A DNA stretch of 33,389 nucleotides from an uncultured Bacteroidota bacterium. GTDB lineage: Bacteria > Bacteroidota > Bacteroidia > UKL13-3. The translations under genes and the position numbers were made by a program. Positions 9,531 through 18,126 of the stretch are shown one piece after another. The number at the start of each line of letters is the position of its first letter. Position 1 is the stretch's first letter. The stretch is from assembly GCA_903883965.1 (NCBI GenBank), contig CAISCU010000040.1, forward strand, positions 1 to 33,389. Reading direction: 5' to 3'. Under the pieces are notes generated by a model. It had not been told where the DNA came from and did no database searches. It was given only the letters and a program-made list of their open reading frames with translations.

Positions 9531-10553
9531 TCAAGGCATCAAGAATTTGTAATTTTTAAGATTCTTCAAAGCCATTCCAGTGCCTCTTACAACTGCTCTA
9601 AGTGGATCATCTGCTACATGCACTGGCAATTTGGTTTTAATTGCAATGCGCTTGTCTAAACCTCTTAACAAGGCTCCACCACCAGTTAAGTATAAACCAG
9701 TAGAATAAATATCTGCAGAAAGTTCTGGAGGTGTTAATTCCAAGGCTCTCAAAATGGCTTCTTCAATTTTGGAAATAGATTTGTCTAACGCAGATGCAAT
9801 TTCGCTGTAGGTAACAATAATTTGTTTAGGAACACCCGTCATTAAATCTCTTCCACTTACTGCAAAATCAGGTGGCGGATTGTCTAATTCAGGCAATGCA
9901 GAACCTACTTCAATTTTAATTCTTTCTGCAGTTCTTTCACCAACTAACAAGTTGTGCTGTCTGCGCATGAAATCTAAAATGTCTTCTGTAAATTCATCTC
10001 CAGCTACACGAATAGATTGGTCGCAGACTATACCTGCCAATGCAATTACTGCAATTTCAGTAGTACCACCACCAATATCAATGATCATGTTGCCCATAGG
10101 CTCATCTACATCTATACCAATACCAATTGCAGCAGCCATTGGCTCATGTATTAAGTATACTTCTTTTGCACCAGCACGCTCAGCAGAATCTTTAACCGCT
10201 CTTTTTTCAACTTCTGTAATTCCAGAAGGAATACAAATCACAATGCGTTGTTGAGGCTTGATAAATTTATTGGTTTGAGGAATCATTTTAATCATTCCTC
10301 TAATCATGTGTTCTGCTGCTTGGAAATCGGCAATTACACCGTCTTTTAATGGACGAATTGTTTTGATATCCTCGTGTACTTTACCTTGCATTTGTCTGGC
10401 TTGGCTTCCTACAGCAATGACATTGCCATCTCTTCTGTTGACAGCAATAATAGATGGTTCGTCTACTACTACTTGATCGCGGTGTATTATCAATGTATTG
10501 GCAGTGCCAAGGTCGATTGCTAAATCTTGTGTTAAAAAACTAAAAACGCTCAT
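9531..10553 (-). CDS. mreB: Actin-like rod-shape protein MreB
   Basis: MreB is the actin homologue that guides the cell-elongation machinery. The 340-residue protein has the phosphate 1 motif DLGTANTLI near residue 15, phosphate 2 MIIDIGGGTTEIAVI near 160 and the adenosine motif LTGGGALLRGL near 290. The GDEFTEDI and SGITEVEKRAV segments are also typical. It heads the elongation operon. A GGGAG stretch 2-3 nt before the ATG may help initiation, although such sites are uncommon in this phylum. Confidence 0.97.
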   Translation of the reverse strand: MSVFSFLTQDLAIDLGTANTLIIHRDQVVVDEPSIIAVNRRDGNVIAVGSQARQMQGKVHEDIKTIRPLKDGVIADFQAAEHMIRGMIKMIPQTNKFIKPQQRIVICIPSGITEVEKRAVKDSAERAGAKEVYLIHEPMAAAIGIGIDVDEPMGNMIIDIGGGTTEIAVIALAGIVCDQSIRVAGDEFTEDILDFMRRQHNLLVGERTAERIKIEVGSALPELDNPPPDFAVSGRDLMTGVPKQIIVTYSEIASALDKSISKIEEAILRALELTPPELSADIYSTGLYLTGGGALLRGLDKRIAIKTKLPVHVADDPLRAVVRGTGMALKNLKNYKFLMP

Positions 10554-10620
10554 GCTCCCTGATAGGTTAGATTATTGCAAATTATAATATTTGTGCTTGA
10601 AAGTTAAGGAAATTATTCAA

Positions 10621-12126
10621 TTAATGTTTAAAATGTCTAATTCCTGTTAAATACATGGCCATTTTGTTGTTTTCGCAATAGGCAATAGATGCATCATCTT
10701 TGATTGAACCACCAGGCTGAACAACCTTGTCAATACCTGCATTGTGCGCTATTTCAACACAATCTGGGAATGGAAAAAAAGCATCGCTGCTCATGACCGC
10801 ACCCTTTAAATCAAAATTAAAATGATTGGCTTTTTCAATGGCATGTCTGAGCGCATCTACCCTACTAGTTTGACCACAACCAATACCCAACAGCTGTTTG
10901 TTCTTTGCCAAAACAATGGTATTTGATTTGGTATGTTTGGCAATGGTATCGGCAAAAATGAGGTCTTCTAAATCGGCATCATTTACAACATGAGTAGTAA
11001 CTGCTTTTAATGCAGATTTGTCTAAAACTACCAAGTCTTTCTCCTGCTCTAGCATGCCATTTAAGGCCGACCTAAATAAATTTTTATTGGGAAAAATGCC
11101 TGTTTGTTTTAAAATAATTCGGTTCTTTTTAGCGCTCAATTTTGCGATGGCTTCTTCGGTAAAATCGGGCGCAATCAATACCTCAAAGAAAATTTTATCT
11201 ATGGCTTCAGCGGTTTCAATGGCTATGGGTCTATTTAAAACTAAAACACCTCCAAATGCAGACACCGGGTCTCCAGCCAAAGCATCATTCCAAGCCTCTA
11301 AAATAGTAGCTCTTGAAGCCACACCACACGGATTATTGTGTTTAATGATAGCAACAGTAGGTGCTGTAAAATCAGCCATTAAGTTCATGGCTGCATCAAT
11401 ATCTAAAATATTGTTATAAGACAATTCTTTGCCTTGAATTTTAGTAAATAACTCGTTTAAATTGCCATGAAAAATGCCTTTTTGATGTGGGTTCTCTCCA
11501 TACCTCAAAACAGCTTGATTTGATGTGCCAATTTGCGCTGCAAAATAAGCGGCAATGTGTCCGTCGTAGGCAGAACTTGTTTTAAACGCTTTGGCTGCAA
11601 ATACTTTGCGTTGTTCAATGGTGCTGCTTGCCGATTGCGTGCTGATCAAATTTAAAAACTCAGGATAATCATTTTTATCAGATACAATGAAACTGTGTTT
11701 GAAATTTTTTGCAGCCGCACGGATCAATGAAATACCACCAATGTCAATTTTTTCAATAATGGTGGCTTCATCATTGGTTTGTGCTCTGGTTTCCTCGAAA
11801 GGATACAGATCAACCATTACCAAATCAAACAAAGGAATTTCATAAGCAGCAATTTCTTCTAAATCTTTGGCTTCTTCTCTGCGGGCTAAAATTCCACCAA
11901 AAACTTTTGGATGCAAGGTTTTTACGCGACCGCCCAAAATACTCGGATAACCAGTTAATTGTTCTACTGGAACAACAGGAATTCCCAATTGTTCTATGAA
12001 ACTTTGTGTACCACCTGTAGAATAAATAACTACACCATTTTGGTGAAGGGTTTGAACAATAGGCGCCAGTCCATCTTTGTAAAATACTGATATTAAGGCG
12101 GTTTTGATTTTAGAGAGCGCTTCCAT
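10621..12126 (-). CDS. purH: Bifunctional AICAR transformylase / IMP cyclohydrolase
   Basis: PurH carries out the last two steps of de novo IMP synthesis. The 501-residue protein has an N-terminal MGS-like cyclohydrolase domain (ALISVFYKDGL, STGGTQSFIEQLG, GRVKTLHPKVFGGILARR) and a C-terminal transformylase domain (RYGENPHQKG, AIIKHNNPCGVA with the catalytic Lys-His pair, SDAFFPFPD, QPGGSIKD). Length and motifs are complete. It lies 71 nt downstream of purN on the same strand but appears to have its own promoter element at 12149-12156. Confidence 0.97.
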   Translation of the reverse strand: MEALSKIKTALISVFYKDGLAPIVQTLHQNGVVIYSTGGTQSFIEQLGIPVVPVEQLTGYPSILGGRVKTLHPKVFGGILARREEAKDLEEIAAYEIPLFDLVMVDLYPFEETRAQTNDEATIIEKIDIGGISLIRAAAKNFKHSFIVSDKNDYPEFLNLISTQSASSTIEQRKVFAAKAFKTSSAYDGHIAAYFAAQIGTSNQAVLRYGENPHQKGIFHGNLNELFTKIQGKELSYNNILDIDAAMNLMADFTAPTVAIIKHNNPCGVASRATILEAWNDALAGDPVSAFGGVLVLNRPIAIETAEAIDKIFFEVLIAPDFTEEAIAKLSAKKNRIILKQTGIFPNKNLFRSALNGMLEQEKDLVVLDKSALKAVTTHVVNDADLEDLIFADTIAKHTKSNTIVLAKNKQLLGIGCGQTSRVDALRHAIEKANHFNFDLKGAVMSSDAFFPFPDCVEIAHNAGIDKVVQPGGSIKDDASIAYCENNKMAMYLTGIRHFKH

Positions 12127-12128
12127 GC

Positions 12129-12156
12129 GGGCTTTTGATTTGAGCCCACAAAGGTA
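12129..12156 (-). promoter_or_regulatory. purH promoter -7 element and 5'-leader hairpin
   Basis: On the minus strand TACCTTTG at 12156-12149 is an exact match to the Bacteroidota -7 element TAnnTTTG, 22 nt before the purH start. I could not find a good TTTG -33 partner at the usual distance. Between this element and the ATG, GGGCT (12047 would be too far; the arms are 12147-12143 and 12133-12129) forms a 5-bp hairpin with a 9-nt loop that would sit at the very 5' end of the mRNA and almost touch the start codon. Confidence 0.45.
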
Positions 12157-12197
12157 GTTAATTCAAAGCTGAATTGATTTGATTCTTGAAAATAATT

Positions 12198-12782
12198 CTA
12201 TGAAAGATTTAACAAAATAGTTTCAATCACAACTGGTACATGTATTTGTTCCAAATGGTGAATTTTTTCGGCAATGCCATCCGGAGTATCGGTATCAGAA
12301 AGTGGGGTTTTGAATTGAGCAATGAGCTTGCCTTCGTCGTAGTGTTCGTTTACATAATGCAAACTGATTCCAGTTTCTGTTTCACCCGCTAATTTAACTG
12401 CTTCATGTACATGGTGACCATACATCCCTTTTCCGCCAAATTTAGGCAATAACGCCGGGTGCAGGTTTAGCATTTGCTGTGGGTAAGCTTGAATTAAATA
12501 TGCTGGCACTTTCCATAAAAAACCTAACAAAGCAATGAGCGTTGGCTGATAGGTTTGTATCAATGGCAAAAATAAATCAGGATTTTCAAATTGTGCTTTG
12601 TTAAAAAGCACCAATGGCACTTGGGTTGATTTTATTTTTTCAATGATGCCCGCTTTGGGATTGTTACAAAAAACTGCTGCTACTTGAACGCCCGGATTAT
12701 TGGCAAAAAAAGCAATCACATTCATGGCATTGCTACCGCTGCCACTGGCAAAAATAACCAGTTGTTGAGGTTTAGAATTCAA
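12198..12782 (-). CDS. purN: Phosphoribosylglycinamide formyltransferase
   Basis: PurN adds the first formyl group (from 10-formyl-THF) in purine synthesis. The conserved core starts with VIFASGSGSN. Asn and His of LNLHPALLPKFGG and the Asp of HYDEG, the three catalytic residues, are present. The start is uncertain. An ATG exists at 12833, but it would add 17 residues lying entirely inside the end of the upstream lipoprotein gene. A TTG at 12782 (or 12791) gives a start near the usual PurN N-terminus with only an 11-20 nt overlap, so I chose TTG at 12782. It precedes purH on the same strand. Confidence 0.9.
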   Translation of the reverse strand: MNSKPQQLVIFASGSGSNAMNVIAFFANNPGVQVAAVFCNNPKAGIIEKIKSTQVPLVLFNKAQFENPDLFLPLIQTYQPTLIALLGFLWKVPAYLIQAYPQQMLNLHPALLPKFGGKGMYGHHVHEAVKLAGETETGISLHYVNEHYDEGKLIAQFKTPLSDTDTPDGIAEKIHHLEQIHVPVVIETILLNLS

Positions 12783-14301
12783 GTTGTTCAATAAAAATTT
12801 TCTGAAAAAGACTGTCTGTATTGCTCTTTCCATTCATTCTTTCAAGCGGAATGCTGGAAATGATAAAATTGCTTTTTTGGGTGCTCGGCTTATATCTTCT
12901 TGCAATGGTTACTGCGCCACCCTTCCATTCAGCAGCAGGTTGTGGAGCTGCTTTGCTTTCTATGATACCCCCTGAATACAAAGAATCGTAGGCTACGACA
13001 GCCCCATTGTTATTTGGCAAGTTAAATGGCCTTGCCGATGAAATAACTTGGGTAGAATTTAAAGTTGGCCAACCCGATTTTACTGCTGGCAAATCTGTAT
13101 TTGAGCCAATTCTAAAAACTGAACCTGTTGGGGCATTTACCAAGCTTTGTATGGGTGTCCAGTCTAGGTAATTGCTGAACACATTGTACGAAGAAGTAAA
13201 GGTAACCGCCATAAACAATTTGCCACCTGCATCAAAAAATGGAGCGGTGGTTCTTTGTCCCATAGACAATGAACTTTCAGCATCATCACTGAACCAAACT
13301 ATCTTTTTAAACAAAGAAAAAGTACGGCTTTGGGTTAAAAAATCGGGTTGCAATTGGGTGTAATTGTCGTTTATAATTTCGGAGGCCTGCAAGGTATCAA
13401 AGGAATTGATGCCAACAGCATTTAAGCGCTTGCAATAAAAATTTTGCACCAATAATTTGCTATTATTATAGCCGTTTACTACCAATACATCTGAGCTTAC
13501 TTTTTTAACCCAAACCTGACGGCTGGCTACATATGGTGATTTTGAAAATGCTTTGTCAACCGCTCTGATATAAATGGTATTGAATGCCCCTTGTTTTAAG
13601 CCACTGATTGTTTCGGAAAATTGATTGGTTGAGTTACCAATATAAATATCACATACTGCACTGTCGGCCCGGGGTTGTTTAGAAATGAGGGTAAATGCAG
13701 CACTGTTACCAGGAATCAATACAGGGCTATTGTTGGTATCGTTGATGTACAATTCAAAAGCTTGCAATACATCTCCATCAGGGTCTAAACCCGAAATGTT
13801 AAATTTGAGCACAGGAAAGGTGTTTTCAATGTTACGCGTTGCAATACCTGATTGAAAAACAGCATAAGAAAATGAGGCTACTGGAGGCGAATTTTTAATA
13901 GGAAATAAAGTAGATGCCGGGCTTGGATCTTTTTGCCCCAGTTGGTCAACGGCTCTAACCATAACCAAGGCATCGGCGCTATCTGAACCTATGGGTATTT
14001 CAAGTAAAAACAAACTGTCTTGTGAGGTGGTTGCAAACCAGGTAGCACCTTTGTTCAAAGACACTTCATAATACTTGATAATACCATTTGCAGAACTGCC
14101 CCACCAATGAGCCTCAACTTTAGTTGGCAACCTGTTTGGCCCTGTTCTATAAATAGAATCAACCACCATAAATGTTTCAGGTAAATCTGTAGCTTTAGGT
14201 GTTCCATCAAAACCCTTTTTACAGGCATTGATGGCAAGAATTCCCAGTAACAAAACCGAGAGTGCACAAACTTGAAATAAATTTGATCTTAAACGCATCA
14301 C
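12772..14301 (-). CDS. Large secreted lipoprotein with Ig/FN3-like domains, unknown function
   Basis: A 509-residue protein with a signal peptide and lipobox ending ILAINAC, so Cys27 is the likely lipidation site. Residues ~45-130 look like a fibronectin type III fold (WWGSSANGIIKYYEVSLNKG, then VMVRAVDQLGQKDPSP). A second beta-rich domain follows at about 140-265 (SGLDPDGDVLQAFELYINDT). The C-terminal half from about 270 (VLVVNGYN, KIVWFSDDAES, GGKLFMAVTF) resembles an alpha/beta glutamine-amidotransferase-like fold without an obvious catalytic Cys. It is probably exported to the cell surface or periplasm. It sits unexpectedly between ribH and purN and its end overlaps the purN start. I cannot name its function. 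Confidence 0.8.
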   Translation of the reverse strand: MMRLRSNLFQVCALSVLLLGILAINACKKGFDGTPKATDLPETFMVVDSIYRTGPNRLPTKVEAHWWGSSANGIIKYYEVSLNKGATWFATTSQDSLFLLEIPIGSDSADALVMVRAVDQLGQKDPSPASTLFPIKNSPPVASFSYAVFQSGIATRNIENTFPVLKFNISGLDPDGDVLQAFELYINDTNNSPVLIPGNSAAFTLISKQPRADSAVCDIYIGNSTNQFSETISGLKQGAFNTIYIRAVDKAFSKSPYVASRQVWVKKVSSDVLVVNGYNNSKLLVQNFYCKRLNAVGINSFDTLQASEIINDNYTQLQPDFLTQSRTFSLFKKIVWFSDDAESSLSMGQRTTAPFFDAGGKLFMAVTFTSSYNVFSNYLDWTPIQSLVNAPTGSVFRIGSNTDLPAVKSGWPTLNSTQVISSARPFNLPNNNGAVVAYDSLYSGGIIESKAAPQPAAEWKGGAVTIARRYKPSTQKSNFIISSIPLERMNGKSNTDSLFQKIFIEQLEF

Positions 14302-14338
14302 AATTCAAACTTAATGGAAAGCACCAACAAAAAATAGT

Positions 14339-14830
14339 TTAAACAATTGAATTCTTTAGCAAGCACATTTTTAAAGCAGTTTCGGCAGCTTCAATTCCTT
14401 TGTTGCCATGTTCGCCTCCACTTCTGTCTTGAGCTTGTGCAAGTGTATTGGTGGTTAATACCCCAAAAATAACTGGCTTGTTGTACTTTAAACCCACTTG
14501 TGTAATACCATCAGCACATGCAGAACAAATAAAATCAAAATGACGGGTTTGGCCTTGAATCACACAACCAATAGCAATTACGGCATCGGTATGTTGTTGA
14601 GCAGCCATCCATTGTGCGCCCAATGGCAATTCAAAAGTTCCGGGTACGGCATGCAAGTGGATTTGGGTATCTGGAACACCTTGCTCCTTTAAAAATTCAA
14701 TGGCAGCATCGCGCATTGCATGGGTAATTTCGGGATTCCAATCTGCTACAACCAAGGCAATGTGTAAGCTTTTAAACAGATCATGTGCAGTGAGGTTGCT
14801 GAGCGATAAATTTTTTAATGTAGTTGCCAT
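14339..14830 (-). CDS. ribH: 6,7-dimethyl-8-ribityllumazine synthase
   Basis: RibH makes the lumazine precursor of riboflavin and usually forms large hollow capsids. The 163-residue protein has the family pieces VVADWNPEIT, AVPGTFELPLGAQ, IAIGCVIQGQTRHFD (with the conserved catalytic His97) and ITQVGLKYNKPVIFGVLTTNT followed by RSGGEHGNKGIEAAE. No other rib genes are nearby. It starts 13 nt after a strong terminator for the upstream pdhA transcript, which leaves almost no room for a promoter downstream of that hairpin. Confidence 0.97.
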   Translation of the reverse strand: MATTLKNLSLSNLTAHDLFKSLHIALVVADWNPEITHAMRDAAIEFLKEQGVPDTQIHLHAVPGTFELPLGAQWMAAQQHTDAVIAIGCVIQGQTRHFDFICSACADGITQVGLKYNKPVIFGVLTTNTLAQAQDRSGGEHGNKGIEAAETALKMCLLKNSIV

Positions 14831-14842
14831 TGTAATGAAATG

Positions 14843-14871
14843 AAAAAGCCAATCTTAGAAAAGATTGGCTT
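14843..14871 (-). terminator. Intrinsic terminator of the pdhA-TPR transcript
   Basis: AAGCCAATCTT at 14846-14856 and AAGATTGGCTT at 14861-14871 form a perfect 11-bp stem with a 4-nt loop. Read on the minus strand, the stem is followed directly by a run of T (14847-14843). It begins 22 nt after the stop of the TPR gene at 14893, so it should end the pdhA operon before ribH. Confidence 0.82.
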
Positions 14872-14892
14872 CTTGGTTAAAATAAGTTAGGA

Positions 14893-15585
14893 TTAATTAG
14901 CTGAAGCAGCTGAAGCCCTTGCAATGTATTTGTCAATATCTGCAGCTTCTTGTGATTCTGCAAAATCAAATTTAATTTTTTCGTAAGCATCAACTGCTTT
15001 TTTGAATTCTTTGGTTTCTTCAAAAACCATACCTGCCTTTTTAAAGAAAATAGGCGAAGTAATTTTGTTTTTGTTCATGTTGCCTGCTTTCATGTATTGT
15101 GAACCAGCTTTATCTAAACTGCCACTTTCTACATAAGCATCTCCTAATAAACCAGCAGCAATAGGACCTACCAATGCATTGTCTGAGCTGAAGCTTTCTA
15201 GGTGACCAACGGCCTCATCAAACTTTCCAGTTTTCATGCAACAAACACCTGCATAATAATGTGCTAAATTGCCAGCTTTGGTTAAACCATAAGCTTCAGC
15301 AATTTGTTCAAATCCCATGGTTTCTCCTTGTCCGCTCAAAGCAACTGCAAAGCTGTCTTTTTCGAACCAATTTTGAGCTTGGAACATAGCTGATTGAGCT
15401 TCTTTTTCTTTAGGCTCAAGGTAAAATGATTTAAAGCCTGCATAAGCTCCAATCAATGCTACCAAACCAATCAACGCACGAAAAATGTTTTGTTTGTTGT
15501 TATGGTAAAATTGTTCAACCTTATGGGTTGTTTCTTCTAGTTTAACATCTAGGTTTAATTGTGATTTTTCTTCCGAGTTCTCCAT
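14893..15585 (-). CDS. Membrane-anchored TPR protein (YfgM/TPR_21-like)
   Basis: A 230-residue protein. An acidic N-terminal tail (residues 1-32) is followed by one membrane helix at about 34-53 (ALIGLVALIGAYAGF). The rest is helical, with TPR-like pairs (NLAHYYAGVCCMKTGKFDEA, GLLGDAYVESGSLDKAGSQYM, EETKEFKKAVDAYEKIKFDF). This layout matches the TPR_21/YfgM family, whose members act near the Sec translocon or as envelope scaffolds. It starts 16 nt after pdhA, so it shares that transcript, although no functional link to pyruvate dehydrogenase is apparent. Confidence 0.85.
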   Translation of the reverse strand: MENSEEKSQLNLDVKLEETTHKVEQFYHNNKQNIFRALIGLVALIGAYAGFKSFYLEPKEKEAQSAMFQAQNWFEKDSFAVALSGQGETMGFEQIAEAYGLTKAGNLAHYYAGVCCMKTGKFDEAVGHLESFSSDNALVGPIAAGLLGDAYVESGSLDKAGSQYMKAGNMNKNKITSPIFFKKAGMVFEETKEFKKAVDAYEKIKFDFAESQEAADIDKYIARASAASAN

Positions 15586-15601
15586 ATCTGGTTCTTAATT
15601 C

Positions 15602-16597
15602 TTATTCAATAATAAAAGGATAATTTGGTTCTGCATATACATCAGTAAATAATTCTGACTCGTCTGGGAACGGAGAATTTTCGCTGAAATCTACTGCATC
15701 TTGTACAATATTATTAATGTTTTCTTCAATTTTATCTAAATCTTCGGCCGAAGCCCATTTTTTATTCAAAATTGAAGTTCTCACTTGCTCCAAAGGATCT
15801 TGTAATTTGTAAGCTTCTACTTCTTCTTTGGTTCTGTACTTAGCAGGGTCGCTCATACTATGCCCTCTGTAACGGTAAGTACGAATTTCCAATAAAGTAG
15901 GACCATCTCCATTTCTGCCTCTTTCTGCTGCTTTTGCAACTGCTTCGTGTACTGATTCAGCTTTCATGCCATCAACAGAAAAAGAAGGCATATCAAAGGC
16001 CAAACCTGCTTTATAAAGTTCACCAACATTAGAGGTTCTTTCTACAGAAGTACCCATGGCGTAACCGTTGTTTTCGATGACAAAAATAACTGGCAGTTTC
16101 CACAACATGGCCATGTTAAAGGTTTCGTGCAATGCACCTTGTCTCATTGCACCATCACCAAAATAACAAACAGTTACTTGCTTGCCACCACGGTATTGGT
16201 CGGCAAAAGCAATGCCCGCTCCTAATGGAATCTGACCGCCCACAATACCATGCCCACCAAAGAAATTGTGTTCTTTGCTAAACATGTGCATAGAGCCGCC
16301 TTTGCCCTTAGAACAACCCGTTGCTTTGCCATACAATTCAGCCATTACAGCTCTGGCAGAAATACCACAAGCCAATGCATGGGCATGGTCTCTGTATGCA
16401 GTGATAAGTCTGTCATCTTTTTGAAGCGCACTCATGGTGCCAGCTACAACAGCCTCTTGGCCAATATACAGGTGACAGAATCCTTTAATTTTCTGTTGGC
16501 CGTACAATTGGGCTGACTTTTCTTCGAATCTGCGCATGAGCATCATCGACTCAAACCATTGCAGATACGTTTCTTTTGTAAATGTTAATTTTGCCAT
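15602..16597 (-). CDS. pdhA: Pyruvate dehydrogenase E1 component, alpha subunit
   Basis: PdhA binds thiamine diphosphate with PdhB and decarboxylates pyruvate, feeding acetyl-CoA synthesis. The 331-residue protein has LYIGQEAVVAG, the TPP-binding motif GDGA (147-150) to NN (176-177), and the loop RYRGHSMSDPAKYR with the conserved serines. Family length is normal. PdhB and E2 are not in the window, so the complex is encoded at scattered loci. A close match to the Bacteroidota promoter lies directly upstream, implying a very short leader. Confidence 0.96.
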   Translation of the reverse strand: MAKLTFTKETYLQWFESMMLMRRFEEKSAQLYGQQKIKGFCHLYIGQEAVVAGTMSALQKDDRLITAYRDHAHALACGISARAVMAELYGKATGCSKGKGGSMHMFSKEHNFFGGHGIVGGQIPLGAGIAFADQYRGGKQVTVCYFGDGAMRQGALHETFNMAMLWKLPVIFVIENNGYAMGTSVERTSNVGELYKAGLAFDMPSFSVDGMKAESVHEAVAKAAERGRNGDGPTLLEIRTYRYRGHSMSDPAKYRTKEEVEAYKLQDPLEQVRTSILNKKWASAEDLDKIEENINNIVQDAVDFSENSPFPDESELFTDVYAEPNYPFIIE

Positions 16598-16610
16598 TTT
16601 ATGAGAATTG

Positions 16611-16641
16611 CAAAACTAATCAAATTCTTGTGATTGCCAAG
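16611..16641 (-). promoter_or_regulatory. Bacteroidota-type promoter of pdhA
   Basis: On the minus strand CTTG (16641-16638) is followed after 19 nt by TAGTTTTG (16618-16611). The Bacteroidota primary sigma consensus is TTTG, 19-21 nt, TAnnTTTG, so the -7 element is exact and the -33 element has one mismatch. Transcription would begin only a few nt before the pdhA ATG at 16597. Confidence 0.6.
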
Positions 16642-16716
16642 TCAGATAGAACTATTGATTATCAGCACTAAAGGAATTTTAGGCTGTGCATTCACGGAAA
16701 AAACTAATTTTACAGC

Positions 16717-17826
16717 ATGCATTTGCGTCGATTAAAATTGCAAAACTTTAAAAACCACACATTTGTGGAATTTGACCTCTGCCAGCAAGTGAATTGCTTA
16801 ACAGGGCTCAATGGCATTGGCAAAACCAATGTACTCGACGCCATTTATTACCTGAGTTTTACCAAAAGTTTTTTCAATAGCCAAGACCAATATGCGTTGC
16901 AACATGGAGCAAGTTGGTTTACCATTGATGCCGAATTAGAAAGTGCTGCCGGCTCAAATACCCTCAAACTCATTTACCAAACAGGGCAAAAAAAACAATT
17001 GCTCATAGACCAAAATGAAGTAGAACGCTTTGCCGATTATATTGGCACGGTGCCCCTAATTATGATTTTACCGGGTGACATTCAGCTCATTCATGAAACC
17101 GCAGAAGCCCGCAGAAAACTCATAGATTCGGTGATTGCGAGCTGCAATAAAAAATACCTGGCCAATTTGATGGCCTACAACAAATACCTCGATCAACGTA
17201 ACAAATTGTTGAGAGATTTTGCCAATGGCATAACCTACGACGAATCGTTGTTGAGCATTTACAACCAACGCTTACACGAATACGGGCAGTTGGTTTTTGA
17301 GGTAAGAAAACAGGTATTAGAAGCCATTCAAAGCAATTTTCACAGCCACTACAAAGACATTTCGGGCGCCAAAGAACTGGCACAACTGGTATATGTTTCT
17401 GATTTGCATGAAATGGATATGCAAACTTGGCTTGCGCAACAATCCTTTACCGATAGGCAAGCACAACGTACCACCAAAGGCATACACAAAGACGATTTTT
17501 TGTTTTTGTTAGATGATTTTGCCATTAAAAAATACGGCTCACAGGGGCAACAAAAATCGTTTGTTATTGCACTCAAGCTAGCCTTGTACGATTACCTACA
17601 AGCACAAAAAGGGGTTCAACCTTTGTTGCTCTTAGATGATATTTTTGAAAAATTAGATGCCCAACGCTTGCGCTTGCTCATTCAACGCATTAGCCAACAA
17701 GCATTCGGACAAATTTTTATTACCGACACCCACCAACAACGCGTAGCCGATGCATTTGCCAGCCTGCCACATGTGCAAGTGAAATATTTTGAGATTGCTG
17801 CATTTAAACCTACCTTAGACCGATGA
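16717..17826 (+). CDS. recF: DNA replication and repair protein RecF
   Basis: RecF helps load RecA at gaps together with RecO and RecR. It is an SMC-like ABC ATPase of 369 residues with Walker A GLNGIGKT at 30-37, ABC signature YGSQGQQKS at 273-281, and Walker B LLLLDD at 303-308 followed by IFEKLD. All are intact. It overlaps the following DUF721 gene by 4 nt (ATGA), so the two are translationally coupled. It runs opposite to pdhA and to the umu operon. Confidence 0.96.
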   Translation: MHLRRLKLQNFKNHTFVEFDLCQQVNCLTGLNGIGKTNVLDAIYYLSFTKSFFNSQDQYALQHGASWFTIDAELESAAGSNTLKLIYQTGQKKQLLIDQNEVERFADYIGTVPLIMILPGDIQLIHETAEARRKLIDSVIASCNKKYLANLMAYNKYLDQRNKLLRDFANGITYDESLLSIYNQRLHEYGQLVFEVRKQVLEAIQSNFHSHYKDISGAKELAQLVYVSDLHEMDMQTWLAQQSFTDRQAQRTTKGIHKDDFLFLLDDFAIKKYGSQGQQKSFVIALKLALYDYLQAQKGVQPLLLLDDIFEKLDAQRLRLLIQRISQQAFGQIFITDTHQQRVADAFASLPHVQVKYFEIAAFKPTLDR

Positions 17827-18113
17827 GAAATTCCAACGAACAAAGTTTAAAAGAAATTATTGGAACTTTTTTAACTAAAAACCAATTGGGCAACCAACTC
17901 AAAGAAGCACAATTGATAGCCGATTGGTCAAAAATTGCGGGTGATATGATTGCCAAATACACCACCAAAATGTATGTCAACAAAGGGGTTTTGTACTTGT
18001 ACATTCAATCGCCGGCACTCAAACAAGAATTGAATTTTCAAAAAACACAGTTAATAGAACTCACCAACCAACACATGGGTGCTGAGTTTATCAAAGACAT
18101 TGTGCTGAGGTAA
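17823..18113 (+). CDS. DUF721 / DciA-like protein
   Basis: A 96-residue protein of the DUF721 family, which includes DciA, the helicase (DnaB) operator of bacteria lacking DnaC. The segments EIIGTFLTKNQLGNQLKEAQ, ADWSKIAGDMIAKYT and GVLYLYIQSPALKQELNFQK match the family's helix-plus-KH-like layout. The gene overlaps recF by 4 nt. The recF-DUF721 pairing is also known from other phyla, which supports a replication role. Bacteroidota versions are short, so this is full length. DciA activity is inferred from the family. Confidence 0.85.
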   Translation: MRNSNEQSLKEIIGTFLTKNQLGNQLKEAQLIADWSKIAGDMIAKYTTKMYVNKGVLYLYIQSPALKQELNFQKTQLIELTNQHMGAEFIKDIVLR

Positions 18114-18126
18114 CACGCCAAGGCAT

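Noticed and set aside
14831-14892. FMN riboswitch upstream of ribH
   Set aside because: Only 13 nt separate the terminator hairpin from the ribH start. The hairpin itself is a simple perfect stem without riboswitch features.
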